64,000 nucleotides of DNA from Solirubrobacter phytolaccae (GTDB lineage Bacteria; Actinomycetota; Thermoleophilia; Solirubrobacterales; Solirubrobacteraceae). The notes beneath the pieces were generated by a model, which searched no databases, was not told the DNA's origin, and saw nothing but the letters and a program-made list of their open reading frames with translations. Both the position numbers and the translations under genes were made by a program. This document shows positions 43,176-51,869 of the stretch, piece after piece. Position 1 is the stretch's first letter. Every line of letters begins with the position of its first letter. The stretch lies in assembly GCF_027587195.1 (NCBI RefSeq), contig NZ_JAPDDP010000001.1, positions 124,001 to 188,000 on the forward strand, read 5' to 3'.

Positions 43176-45860
43176 CTACCAGTTGCTGGGGTTGAGGGCC
43201 TGCCCGAGGGTCTGGCCAAAGCTCGCGAAGTCGCCGCCGAGCGACTCGAACGCGTCCGCGATCTCGTCGGTCGTGTAGCCGAGCCCTTGGAGCACGGTGT
43301 TGACCGCGTCCGGCGCGAGGCCGAGCGCGGTGTTCAGGGCCGAGCTGATCTGGGCGATCCCGAACCCGGCCGCGTTCAGCGCCTCCCCGAGCGCGCCGCT
43401 CGTGGCGCCGTAGGCGGTCTGCAGCGCGCTCGCGACGTCGTTCGCCCCGGTCCCGAGCGCGTTCGTGAGCGCCTGCGCGGCCTCGTCGATCCCGAAGCCC
43501 GCCGCGTTGAGCGCCGAGGCGATCTCGCTCGCGGTGGCCCCGTACGCCGTCGACAGCGCGCCGGCGACGGCGTCGGCGGTGGCGCTGTACGCGGAGGCGA
43601 GGTCGCTCGCCGCGGCGTTCATGTCCGTGCCGACGTCGTGCAGGATCTGCGCCGCGTCCTGGATGCTCTGGCCGAACGCCTGGCGGAGGACCGCCGCGGC
43701 GCTCGCGACGCCGGCGATGATCCCGTTCGCCAGCCACTGGGCCCACTTCGTCGCGTCGGCGATCACCGACGCGAAGATCTGCTCGGCGTCCTGCACGATC
43801 TCCTGCTCGATCGCGCTGAGCACGTCGGAGATGCGGGAGATGTCGATCGCGACCGTGAACGGGCCGACGGTGGGGTCGAGGTCCTGGAAGTGGAACCCGG
43901 CGGAGGCGGTGATGTCGACGCTCTGCGCGTTCGCCACCACCGCGAGCGTGGCGTTGCAGCCGGCGTCGATCGAGATCGTCCCGAGGTCGGCGCCGAGCAC
44001 GTTGGGGAGCGGGACGTCGAGCTGCAGCCCGTAGGAGAAGGCCGCGTTGAACGTGCCGGAGTCGACCAGCACGCAGCTCATGGTGCCGCTCAGGATCGTG
44101 CCGAAGTCGAGCTCGAACGACGCGCCGGTGGACGTGATCTCCGCCGACAGCGACTCGTTGACGATGTCGAGCAGGCTGACGCTGATGCCGAGCGACAGGT
44201 ACGGCGAGCCCGCGGTCGTGAGCGACAGCGACGGCCCGCCCGGCGGCACCAGCTGCTTCGTGGTCGCGTTCGCGATCGCGTCCTTGTCGGCCTGCGTCTT
44301 GGGGATCTGGTTGTTCGGGATCGGGTTGCCGGCGCTGTCCACGCGGATCGTGACGCCGGGGCCGTTGCCGGTCAGGTGCAGCGGCCCCAGATCCAGCGGC
44401 GCGGCCGTCAGCTCGGCCTGGGCGCCGGTGCTGGCGTCGAGCTCGACGTCGCCGTAGAAGGACCAGCCCAGCACCGAGAGCGCACCGCTGAAGCCGAACT
44501 GCATGTGCGTGAGCGAGCCGTCGGGCAGCGTCACCGGCTCCATCGGGTTCTCGACCCACGTGAAGGAGAGGTCGCTGATGCTGATCGGGATGCCGACGTC
44601 GACGCTCGAGTTCGTGAACACCGTGATGACGTCCGACAGCGTCATCTGCGGCACCGAGAACGCGACGTAGAGCGGGTTCGGCACGTCACCGTCGAGGCCG
44701 CAGACGACGACGAACGTGTCGTCGTCGAGATCGACGTTCACCGAGCCGTCGCCGAGGTGGAACTTGCCCTCAAGGCCGAGCGCGAAGGACGATGGCTCGA
44801 AGAAGATCCCCATGCCGACGCCGAACTCGTCGAAGTGCACGCCGGGCATCGTGGGCGGCGTGAACAGGGTCTGCCCGTCGCCGTCGATCACCGCGCCCAC
44901 GGCCGCCTCGACGTTGTCGACGGTGAGCGACAGGTCGGCGCTGAACTGCGGGCTGCCGAAGATCGAGAACGGCATCGTCGCCTTGGCCTCGAAGACGACG
45001 AACTTGAACAGCGGCGTGATGTTCAGGCTCACGGTGGGCTGCTGGAGCTGCGCGGAGTCGGGGAGATTCAGCGTCGGCAGCGTGCACGTGATGACCGTGC
45101 TCAGCGCGCTCAGGCCGACGTCGTGGTTGAACTGGACCGTGGCGTGGACGGTCGGCGGCGTCGGCAGCAGCGACTGCACCCCGGCCACGAGGCCGTACGG
45201 CAGCGTGGTGAGGTCGATGTCGCAGCTGAACAGGAAGACGTCGTTCGCGTCCGAGCACGCGAAGTTGGACACCTCGACGTCCGGGAGGCCGCTGGGCCAG
45301 GTCCCGCCCCACAGGCTGCAGAGCGTCTGCAGGCTGTAGGTCGCGCGGTCGGGCGGCTGGTTCGCGGTGCGCGCGCGGGCGGCCACGGCCATCAGGTAGG
45401 AGGCGACCGTGCAGGTCGAGTAGGTGGCGTGGGCCGTGAACCAGGCGGTCATGGCCGGCACCGGCTGGGCGGCCTTCAGCGCGGCCTGGAACGACTGGGC
45501 GTCCGGGTCCTCGGGGTGCGCGGCGAGCCAGTCGAGCAGGCCGTTGGTGGTCGCCATCCGCGCGACGTCGTCGGAGGTCACGGCGAAGGTCGACGCGGCG
45601 AGCCCCATCGCGACCTCGCGCGCCACCGGCGCGTTGTTCGCGTCGTAGACGAGGTACGCCGAGATCGGGCCGTGCAGCGGGGTGAGGCTGCCGCTGCTGC
45701 CACCGCCGGGGACGGTGGCGAGCAGCGTCTGCGTCCCGAGCATGGCCTCCTGCCCGTTTGCGCCCGGGTCGTCGTCGAACGAGTCGTAGACGGTGATGCT
45801 CCCGGCGAGCTGGTTGTTGACGGTCACCGGCGGATACTGCGTGGTCGTGGGATCGGTCAT
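43176..45860 (-). CDS. Large cytoplasmic-type protein with beta regions and C-terminal helical repeats
   Basis: The ATG at 45860 gives 894 residues without a signal peptide. The N-terminus (VNNQLAGSITVYDSFDDDPG) shares a strand pattern with the gene upstream. Residues ~200-690 are rich in amphipathic strands (FVVFEAKATMPFSIFG, FALGLEGKFHLGDGSVNVDL, LTHMQFGFSGALSVLGWSFYG), like a large beta sheet or lipid-binding barrel. After about 690 come ~15-residue amphipathic repeats (YGATASEIASALNAAGFGI, YGATSGALGEALNAAGFGI, then GYTTDEIADAFESL). No family is recognised. The amphipathic pattern would suit a lipid- or pore-interacting protein. Confidence 0.7.
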   Translation of the reverse strand: MTDPTTTQYPPVTVNNQLAGSITVYDSFDDDPGANGQEAMLGTQTLLATVPGGGSSGSLTPLHGPISAYLVYDANNAPVAREVAMGLAASTFAVTSDDVARMATTNGLLDWLAAHPEDPDAQSFQAALKAAQPVPAMTAWFTAHATYSTCTVASYLMAVAARARTANQPPDRATYSLQTLCSLWGGTWPSGLPDVEVSNFACSDANDVFLFSCDIDLTTLPYGLVAGVQSLLPTPPTVHATVQFNHDVGLSALSTVITCTLPTLNLPDSAQLQQPTVSLNITPLFKFVVFEAKATMPFSIFGSPQFSADLSLTVDNVEAAVGAVIDGDGQTLFTPPTMPGVHFDEFGVGMGIFFEPSSFALGLEGKFHLGDGSVNVDLDDDTFVVVCGLDGDVPNPLYVAFSVPQMTLSDVITVFTNSSVDVGIPISISDLSFTWVENPMEPVTLPDGSLTHMQFGFSGALSVLGWSFYGDVELDASTGAQAELTAAPLDLGPLHLTGNGPGVTIRVDSAGNPIPNNQIPKTQADKDAIANATTKQLVPPGGPSLSLTTAGSPYLSLGISVSLLDIVNESLSAEITSTGASFELDFGTILSGTMSCVLVDSGTFNAAFSYGLQLDVPLPNVLGADLGTISIDAGCNATLAVVANAQSVDITASAGFHFQDLDPTVGPFTVAIDISRISDVLSAIEQEIVQDAEQIFASVIADATKWAQWLANGIIAGVASAAAVLRQAFGQSIQDAAQILHDVGTDMNAAASDLASAYSATADAVAGALSTAYGATASEIASALNAAGFGIDEAAQALTNALGTGANDVASALQTAYGATSGALGEALNAAGFGIAQISSALNTALGLAPDAVNTVLQGLGYTTDEIADAFESLGGDFASFGQTLGQALNPSNW

Positions 45861-45874
45861 GGCGGCGGCTCCCG

Positions 45875-47590
45875 CTACTCGACGATCTCGGTGTCGGAGT
45901 CGTAGTCCGAGTCGCCGGACTCGGTCTCCTCGGACTCGGACTCGGCCTCCTCGGCGGCGTCTTCCATCTCCTCCGCCTCGGCCTGCTCGGCCTCCGCTTC
46001 CTGCTGCTGCGCCTGCGACATCTCGGAGTCGACGGCCTCCTCCGCCGAGCTCGCGTCGATGTCCGTCTGGACCACATCGGTCTCGACCTGCTTGAAGTCG
46101 CCGCTCTGGCGCGCGTCCGCGAGGTCCTGCTCGGCCTGCATCACGTCGCCCTCGGCCGATTCCAGGTCGGGCGTGACCTCGACCTCCGCGAGGTCCTGAA
46201 GCTCTGACCCGGTCTCCGCGAGGCTGCCTTCGATCGCGTCGCCCTGGACGTCGTCGAGCGCCTCCACCTGCTCGGCCTTGACCGCGTCCTGCGTCGCGGG
46301 GATGTCCGCGGCCTCCGGGACCTCGATGCCGGAGCCGGCACGCGCCGCCTCGGCCTGGAGCTCGGCCTGGCCGCTCTGCTCGACCTCGGCGGCCGTGGCG
46401 TCGGCCTCGTCGATCTGCTCCTGGGTGGGCGGCTCGCCCTCGTTCTGGTTGGTCTCGGCATCCTCGAGCGCTTCCTTCTTCGCGCCGAGCTTGCTCTTGA
46501 GGAAGTCGAGCGCCATCCACAGCCCGACGAGCTTCTGGAACGTGCCTTCCAGGCTGTTGAAGTCGGTCGGCATCAGGCTCTTGAGCCAGCTCTTGACCGC
46601 GTCCTCCGGGGCCTGGTCGACGCCGATCACCTTCGTCCCGTTCAGCGTGCCCGTGAGGATCGGCCACAGCGTCGAGTCGGCCGGCTTCTGCGTGTACGTG
46701 CTCTTGAGCGCGTACGAGCCGATCAGGCAGATCGACGGGTTGTCCGAGCTGGCGTCGTTGACGAAGGCGCCGTTCGAGAACGTCAGGTTCGTCGAGCTGC
46801 CGGAGGGGTCCGTGAACACGATCGTCATGCCGCTGTTGGGATCGGTCGGATCGGCGACCGCTCGCGGGGAGGACGGCGCCGTCAGCACGACCTTGCCCTG
46901 CGAGGAAGGGGTCTTGCTCTTGTTGGCGCCCTGCGCGTCGGACGTCGAGTACAGGTAGTAGGTGCGGCCGAGCGTGCCGGCGGCGATCGTCGAGCTCAGC
47001 CCCCACGTCCACGCGAACGTCTTCATGTGGGTGCTGACCGCGATGTAGCTGCCGAGGTCCAGGCCCTGGAAGCTCTTGGTGCTGTTGAAGTAGTCGGCCA
47101 CGGCCTGGCTGATGCCACTCGCGGTGCTCTGCCCTTGCGCGCCGCTCATCGCGGTGTTGAAGCCCTTGGCCAGGTCCGAGCCGGGGTAGGCCATCAGGTT
47201 CTGCACGAACGTCGCGGCCTTGACCATGTTCGCCGCGGCCGCCGCGGTCGCCTCGATCGCGGGGTAGCCGATCGGGGCGGTGAAGCTGACCGCCTCCGAC
47301 ACGTTCATGACCGGGAACAGCCCCGTCGGCGACGAGAGCAGCAGCTGGTAGAGGTAACTCGGCTGCGGGCCGGTCTTCTTGGGGTCGGTGTACGTGTCGT
47401 TCAGGGTGACCGTGTCCGAGGCGCCGGCCGCGAGCGTCGCGGCGCCCGAGCCGAGCGGCAGCACTTTCAGCTGCTGCTGGTAGCCCTGGTGCGCGGTGGC
47501 GGCGGAGGTGTTGCTGGCGTCGACGACGACGAGCGGCTGGCCCGCGCTGTTGGTGATCTGGCAGGCGGTGTTAACGGCAATGGTGGTCAT
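45875..47590 (-). CDS. Large acidic protein with actinoporin-like N-terminal strands and coiled-coil tail
   Basis: The ATG at 47590 gives 571 residues with no signal peptide. Residues ~1-90 read ITNSAGQPLVVVDAS...LKVLPLGSGAATLAAGASDTVTLND, a strand pattern like aegerolysin/actinoporin-type domains. Residues ~100-330 are an alpha/beta region. From ~390 the protein is Glu/Ala-rich coiled coil (EQSGQAELQAEAARAGSG, QAEQDLADARQSG) and ends in a very acidic Ser/Glu/Asp tail (DSDYDSDTEIVE). It is the first gene of the leftward operon, 14 bases before the next. Function is unknown; the related N-terminus of the next gene suggests paired proteins. Confidence 0.7.
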   Translation of the reverse strand: MTTIAVNTACQITNSAGQPLVVVDASNTSAATAHQGYQQQLKVLPLGSGAATLAAGASDTVTLNDTYTDPKKTGPQPSYLYQLLLSSPTGLFPVMNVSEAVSFTAPIGYPAIEATAAAAANMVKAATFVQNLMAYPGSDLAKGFNTAMSGAQGQSTASGISQAVADYFNSTKSFQGLDLGSYIAVSTHMKTFAWTWGLSSTIAAGTLGRTYYLYSTSDAQGANKSKTPSSQGKVVLTAPSSPRAVADPTDPNSGMTIVFTDPSGSSTNLTFSNGAFVNDASSDNPSICLIGSYALKSTYTQKPADSTLWPILTGTLNGTKVIGVDQAPEDAVKSWLKSLMPTDFNSLEGTFQKLVGLWMALDFLKSKLGAKKEALEDAETNQNEGEPPTQEQIDEADATAAEVEQSGQAELQAEAARAGSGIEVPEAADIPATQDAVKAEQVEALDDVQGDAIEGSLAETGSELQDLAEVEVTPDLESAEGDVMQAEQDLADARQSGDFKQVETDVVQTDIDASSAEEAVDSEMSQAQQQEAEAEQAEAEEMEDAAEEAESESEETESGDSDYDSDTEIVE

Positions 47591-48164
47591 TTCACGCTTT
47601 CTGGTAACGGGGGAATCGCGCACGCGGCAGCGGCCGGCGCGGGTGTGCAGGTGTGGTGAAAACAAGGAGTGGTGTAAGTGACATGCGTGATTGCCCTCGG
47701 TCACTCTTGACCGTGGTGAGAAATGCACCTCCATTGGTTGGATTGCGCGGCGCGAGGGTGACTCGAAATCCGGTCACGTGCGCACGGTTGCTCCTCTGCG
47801 GGCATGCAAATGCCCAGCACACGAAGCATCGGCATCGACCCATCGGCACCGCATAGAAGAAGCGATACAGATGTATGAACCGATGCGGACGATACCGATC
47901 GGCGGCAAGTGCGCAAGCCGGGTTTTTCGCTGCTCGGAGCGATAGTTTGAATGCACAGTTTTAAGTTAAATGGATTTTCCCGGGAGAAGTGCAACCATGC
48001 CCTTCGTGGCGACTTTGGGACTGTTGTTCAAGTACTGACACGCCGCTCAGAAGCGGGGATTTCGGTCTTGACGAGTCACGGTAAGTAGGCTTCACTCCCG
48101 CTTCCGCTCGGTCCGGCTGGCCGGCGACGACGTTCTTGGTTTCAGCCACGGCAAGGAGCCAGAT
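47591..48164. promoter_or_regulatory. 574-bp divergent control region
   Basis: No convincing gene lies here. It is AT-richer than its surroundings (for example AGTTTTAAGTTAAATGG at 47956-47972) and separates the leftward and rightward operons. A dyad ATACA-GA-TGTAT lies at 47865-47876, and GATGCGG/CCGCAT-like segments repeat around it. I could not fit one clear promoter. Short open frames inside lack coding pattern. Confidence 0.5.
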
Positions 48165-49544
48165 ATGAGTGAATGGAAGCCGTCCACCGTGCTCGGTGGG
48201 GCGGTGTGGGCTGCCGGGTTCACCTATGACCCGGAGCAGGACATCATCTACTCGCGGATGGACGCGCTCCAGCGCAAGTTCGGTTACGCCTGGGGCTATG
48301 ACAACGCGGCGCTCGGCATGAGTGCGGTGATCGATTGCGAGCCGATCTTCTTCGACCACGGCGGCAAGCACTGGATGATCGAGCTCTGGAAGGGGCAGTA
48401 CGGCCTCGAGACGGGGTGCGAGGTCGGTGTCTACTCGCGCGCGATCAACTCGGCCCCGAACGTCGGGTACCAGCTCCTGGACGCCACGGTCGGCCGGCGC
48501 CCGGGCGACGACGACCCGGCGCACAACCTGTTCTACGACTGCGCGAGCGACGACGACCGGTTGTTGATCGAGCTCACGCTCTACCGCAACGGCGAGCGCC
48601 TCTTCTCGCGCGGGCCGGAGCGGCACTGGTGGCTGACCGGCTTCAAGTGGGGCGTGCTCTCACGGCCGGAGGAGCTGGCGGTGGACATCCGCATCGGCTT
48701 CCCGGGGCGGGAGATGCGCGAGGCGTTCGAGCAGGCCTTGCGGGCGCGTGGCCACACGGACCTCACGGTCGATGGGGACACGGTCGCCTTCCGCTTCGAG
48801 CAGGCGTTCGCGCCCCAGCCGCGCGCGGCCGTCCCGCAGCTCGTGGAGCTGGCGATGCAGGCCAACCAGCGCATCGTCGAGCGCTATCGCAGCCTCGGCG
48901 CCGCGTCCAACGATCCCAACCAGGTCCAGGCCGAGTTCCTGCTGTTCGGCGGGCTCGGGCTGCTCCGCGCGGCGGACGTCTACGGGCGTCTGGCGACGCA
49001 GGCCGGCCTCGAGCTCGGCCACGCCGCGCGCGAGGTGATCGACGACCTGGCGCGCTTCTTCGGCGTGGCCACGCAGGTCGCCCGCGAGTGGTTCGCGGCG
49101 GCGCGGGAGGAGCTGTCGTCCTGGCTGACGTCGGTTCAGCGCGATCTGGGCCTGGCGATGGACTACGCCTGCGTCGTCGAGATCGACAACCGGGAGGGTC
49201 CGTCTGACCTGCTGCTGGAACGCGCCGACGCCGAGGCGGGCACCTACGCGATCGCTCCGCCGCAGTGGATTCCCAAGGGCGACGTCGGGCGCTTCGTCAT
49301 GCAGGACACCAAGCTCCAGCCCACCGGGTCCGGCGGCTCGGTGCGCTACCGCCACTGCCTCAACGGGATGCAGGTGCGTGACGCCTCCCTGGCCTACAGC
49401 TGCCCCTTCGGCTTCTGGACCTCGAACGTCGTCTCGGTGTCCGGGCAGTTCGTCGTGCGCGTCAAGACCGGCAACGGCGAGTGGCGCGAGTCAACGCCGC
49501 GGTCGGGCCATCCCCTTTACGTCAAGTTCGTCGCGGTCGCCTGA
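48165..49544 (+). CDS. DUF4474 domain fused to aegerolysin-like C-terminal domain
   Basis: The 459-residue protein has no signal peptide. The N-terminal DUF4474 domain (about 15-215) is clear: FTYDPEQDIIYSRMDALQRKFGY, GMSAVIDCEPIFFDHGGKHWMIELWKGQYGLETG and VGVYSRAI. A helical middle (~235-320) includes a repeat of AREWFAAAREELSSW type. The last ~120 residues (CVVEIDNREGPSDLLL, GTYAIAPPQWIPKGDVGRF, SVRYRHCL) resemble aegerolysin/actinoporin-like beta sandwiches that bind sphingolipid or help form pores. It heads the rightward operon. A role in membrane attack is plausible but unproven. Confidence 0.75.
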   Translation: MSEWKPSTVLGGAVWAAGFTYDPEQDIIYSRMDALQRKFGYAWGYDNAALGMSAVIDCEPIFFDHGGKHWMIELWKGQYGLETGCEVGVYSRAINSAPNVGYQLLDATVGRRPGDDDPAHNLFYDCASDDDRLLIELTLYRNGERLFSRGPERHWWLTGFKWGVLSRPEELAVDIRIGFPGREMREAFEQALRARGHTDLTVDGDTVAFRFEQAFAPQPRAAVPQLVELAMQANQRIVERYRSLGAASNDPNQVQAEFLLFGGLGLLRAADVYGRLATQAGLELGHAAREVIDDLARFFGVATQVAREWFAAAREELSSWLTSVQRDLGLAMDYACVVEIDNREGPSDLLLERADAEAGTYAIAPPQWIPKGDVGRFVMQDTKLQPTGSGGSVRYRHCLNGMQVRDASLAYSCPFGFWTSNVVSVSGQFVVRVKTGNGEWRESTPRSGHPLYVKFVAVA

Positions 49545-49567
49545 GCGCCGCAGCTAAGGAGAGTCAC

Positions 49568-50080
49568 ATGGGCACCATGTTCGACACGGTCGGCGATCTG
49601 TCGGAGACCTTCAAGGGCCTCGAGGTCGAGGCGGTCGCGGCGTACGTCAACGGGAAGTTCGCGAACGTCGCGGCGGCGAAGGCCAAGTTCCCGCACGCGC
49701 ATCTGCTGGAGATCGACGTCTCCGGCCAGGGCGTCGGCAACGCGGGCGACTTCGAGGCCGGCGACATGCCGTACCGAGAGGCCGGCACGTGGGCGCGCAA
49801 GCGCATCGCCCACGTCCACCGTCCCGTCGTCTACTTCCAGGTCTCGAGCTGGACGAGCGTGATCGAGGCGCTCGGCCCGTTGCGCGACCAGGTGCGGCTC
49901 TGGACCGCGCACTACACGGGGCGGCCGCATCTGTGCTCGTCGGCGTGCGGCTTCGGCGTGCATGGGACGGCGGACGCGACCCAGTGGGGGTCCGCGCAGG
50001 CGCGCGGGACGCTCCCGGGTGTCTACGCCAACCGCAACATCGACGTGTCGATGACCAGCGACACGTTCTGGGCGGTCTGA
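49568..50080 (+). CDS. Lysin/GH25-like or DUF1906-like domain protein
   Basis: ATG at 49568 is 7 bases after AAGGAG. The 170-residue protein has LEVEAVAAYVNGKFANVAAA, FPHAHLLEIDVSG, ARKRIAHVHRPVVYFQVSSW, VRLWTAHYTGRPHLC and a late ADATQWGSA...DVSM. This series of strands ending in Asp and Trp recalls glycoside-hydrolase-like barrels found in actinobacterial and phage lysins. No signal peptide is present. It overlaps the next gene by one base (TGATG). Muralytic activity is an inference. Confidence 0.65.
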   Translation: MGTMFDTVGDLSETFKGLEVEAVAAYVNGKFANVAAAKAKFPHAHLLEIDVSGQGVGNAGDFEAGDMPYREAGTWARKRIAHVHRPVVYFQVSSWTSVIEALGPLRDQVRLWTAHYTGRPHLCSSACGFGVHGTADATQWGSAQARGTLPGVYANRNIDVSMTSDTFWAV

Positions 50081-51651
50081 TGGCTCCGAGGACGCGCGAG
50101 GCCGTGGTCACCGCCGAGCTCGGCGATCTCCTGAGCGAGGCGGGGGTGTCGATCAAGCTCGGTAAGACCGACCGGCACGTGGTCGTCGTGGCCGAGGCGC
50201 CGTGTTGCTCGCACGCGGGCGGCCGGGCGGTGTCCGGCCGGGCGGGGGCCGTCGCCTCGGGCGGTGACGGCCCGGTGTTCCAGCCGGCGTTCAACACCGC
50301 CGAGCACGCGATCATCGTGTCCGGGCTCACGCTGCAGACCGAGGCGGCGCGCGTCGACGCCGCCACGACCGCCTTGCCGATGGCGCAGGTGGCGGTCTCC
50401 GGTTGCTCGCCGACGCAGGACGTTCCCGCGACCTATTCGCTGACCTACGGCCAGCTGATCGCGCTCGGCGGCGACTTCTACGGCGACCCCGCGCACCCGG
50501 TCTGCAGCGCGCCGGACCCGGTGTGCCAGTTCGCCCGCAACTTCAACGGGATGGGCGGCGCCCAGGCGGAGGTGCAGGCGATCCTCGCCGTGGCGCAGAA
50601 GTTCGAGTTCGGCCCGATCAGCTCCGCGGTCCGTGACGGCCATCAGCCGTCCGGCGTCTACGCGGGGTTGGGGACCTCAGCCGGGCATGTCGTTCCAGAC
50701 GAGGACCGGGCCTTCGACAAGGCGACGGGGGGAACCACGTTCCGCAACGGCCGCTATCTCAACCTCGCCTCGACCAACTTCGACCACTTCGGCGTCGACG
50801 CGATCGCGGCCTACACCGCCGGGCACCGGCTGGCCCAGCAGACGGCGGCGGCCGCCAAGGCGATCGACGATCCCGGCTCGCGCGCGCAGGCGCTGTTGAC
50901 CGCGTACGCCATCAACGCGTTCTCGGACCACTTCCTCACCGACCTGTTCGCGTCGGGGCACATGCGCACGCCGCGGCGCAAGCTCTACGAGTCGGCCGAC
51001 ACCGATCTCACGCGCATGGGCGCGAGCCTGTGCGCCAAGCAGATGCACGACGAGGACAACAAGTTCGGCCTCTGGGTCACCAACTCGGTGGGGGACCGCT
51101 GGGTCGCGTACGGCGATTCCCGCTACCGGGACACCTACAACGCGGCCGGCCGGGTGATCGCCAAGCGGGCGGTCCAGCAGTCGATGGATGACGTCTGGGA
51201 CAGCTTCGCCGCGGGCGGCGTGACCGACACCGACGCGCTCGGGGTGCTCAAGTACGTCGCCAGGCTGGTCCGCGAGGTCGCCGCCGAGCCGACGGCGGAT
51301 CAGCACCGCGACGACCCCAACAACTGGTCCCCGCTGTTCTGGTGGGATCCGTCGAGCAACATGGTCATGCGCCGCAACGCCCTGCTCGACCCGTCGGATC
51401 GCACCTTCTGCAAGCAGGGCCTCTCCCCGTGGACCTGGGGCATCACGTCCACGGTCGCGAAGATGAAGGGCTCGCCCATCCGCATGCCCAAGCGCATGTA
51501 CTCGACCTACCCGCCCGACGAGACCGGCCCGAACGGCGAGCTCGGCTGGCCGCCACTCCCCGGCACCGAGGACGGCCCGACCGGCGCCGCGGGCCCGACC
51601 CTGACCGAAACACCGTTCACCTGGGCCGTCGACGGCTCGCCCGGCGTGTGA
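50080..51651 (+). CDS. Phospholipase C/P1-nuclease-like zinc protein
   Basis: The ATG at 50080 overlaps the previous stop. The 523-residue protein has no clear signal. The key region is ALLTAYAINAFSDHFLTDLFASGHMRTPRR, a metal-ligand pattern like that of zinc-dependent phospholipase C-type proteins: His and Asp in helices, with FASGH; another His/Asp pair lies near NFDHFGVDAIAAYTAGH. The C-terminus is Pro/Gly-rich. With an aegerolysin-like partner and a lysin-like protein, membrane or wall attack is a reasonable guess. Specificity cannot be read from the sequence. Confidence 0.62.
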   Translation: MAPRTREAVVTAELGDLLSEAGVSIKLGKTDRHVVVVAEAPCCSHAGGRAVSGRAGAVASGGDGPVFQPAFNTAEHAIIVSGLTLQTEAARVDAATTALPMAQVAVSGCSPTQDVPATYSLTYGQLIALGGDFYGDPAHPVCSAPDPVCQFARNFNGMGGAQAEVQAILAVAQKFEFGPISSAVRDGHQPSGVYAGLGTSAGHVVPDEDRAFDKATGGTTFRNGRYLNLASTNFDHFGVDAIAAYTAGHRLAQQTAAAAKAIDDPGSRAQALLTAYAINAFSDHFLTDLFASGHMRTPRRKLYESADTDLTRMGASLCAKQMHDEDNKFGLWVTNSVGDRWVAYGDSRYRDTYNAAGRVIAKRAVQQSMDDVWDSFAAGGVTDTDALGVLKYVARLVREVAAEPTADQHRDDPNNWSPLFWWDPSSNMVMRRNALLDPSDRTFCKQGLSPWTWGITSTVAKMKGSPIRMPKRMYSTYPPDETGPNGELGWPPLPGTEDGPTGAAGPTLTETPFTWAVDGSPGV

Positions 51652-51663
51652 GACGGAGGAACC

Positions 51664-51855
51664 ATGATCGAAGTCAGCATTCTCACGGCCCACGGCGAGC
51701 CGATCGGCGAAGGGCTCGTCTTCCAGCTCGCGGCGCGCGGCAAGGTGCTCGCCGAGGCGACCACCGACCAAGCCGGCGTGGCGGCCTTCGACCTCGACGC
51801 CGGCCGCCGGCGCTCGATCTCGCTGCGCCATGTCCCGCCTGCGCAGGAGGAGTGA
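51664..51855 (+). CDS. Small carboxypeptidase-regulatory-like beta protein
   Basis: A GGAGG site sits 6 bases before the ATG. The 63 residues make a short all-beta unit: IEVSILTAHGEPIGEGLVF, KVLAEATTDQAGVAAFDL. It looks like one carboxypeptidase-regulatory (transthyretin-like) repeat. It is the last gene of the rightward operon and may be an accessory or spike-like piece. No other function is visible. Confidence 0.6.
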   Translation: MIEVSILTAHGEPIGEGLVFQLAARGKVLAEATTDQAGVAAFDLDAGRRRSISLRHVPPAQEE

Positions 51856-51869
51856 GGCCCGGCCGAAGG

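Noticed and set aside
42237-45905. A 1222-codon plus-strand open frame
   Set aside because: Antisense to the leftward operon and without domain pattern.
47653-47994. Short open frames in the divergent control region
   Set aside because: Several overlap on both strands with no ribosome site, domain or codon bias.
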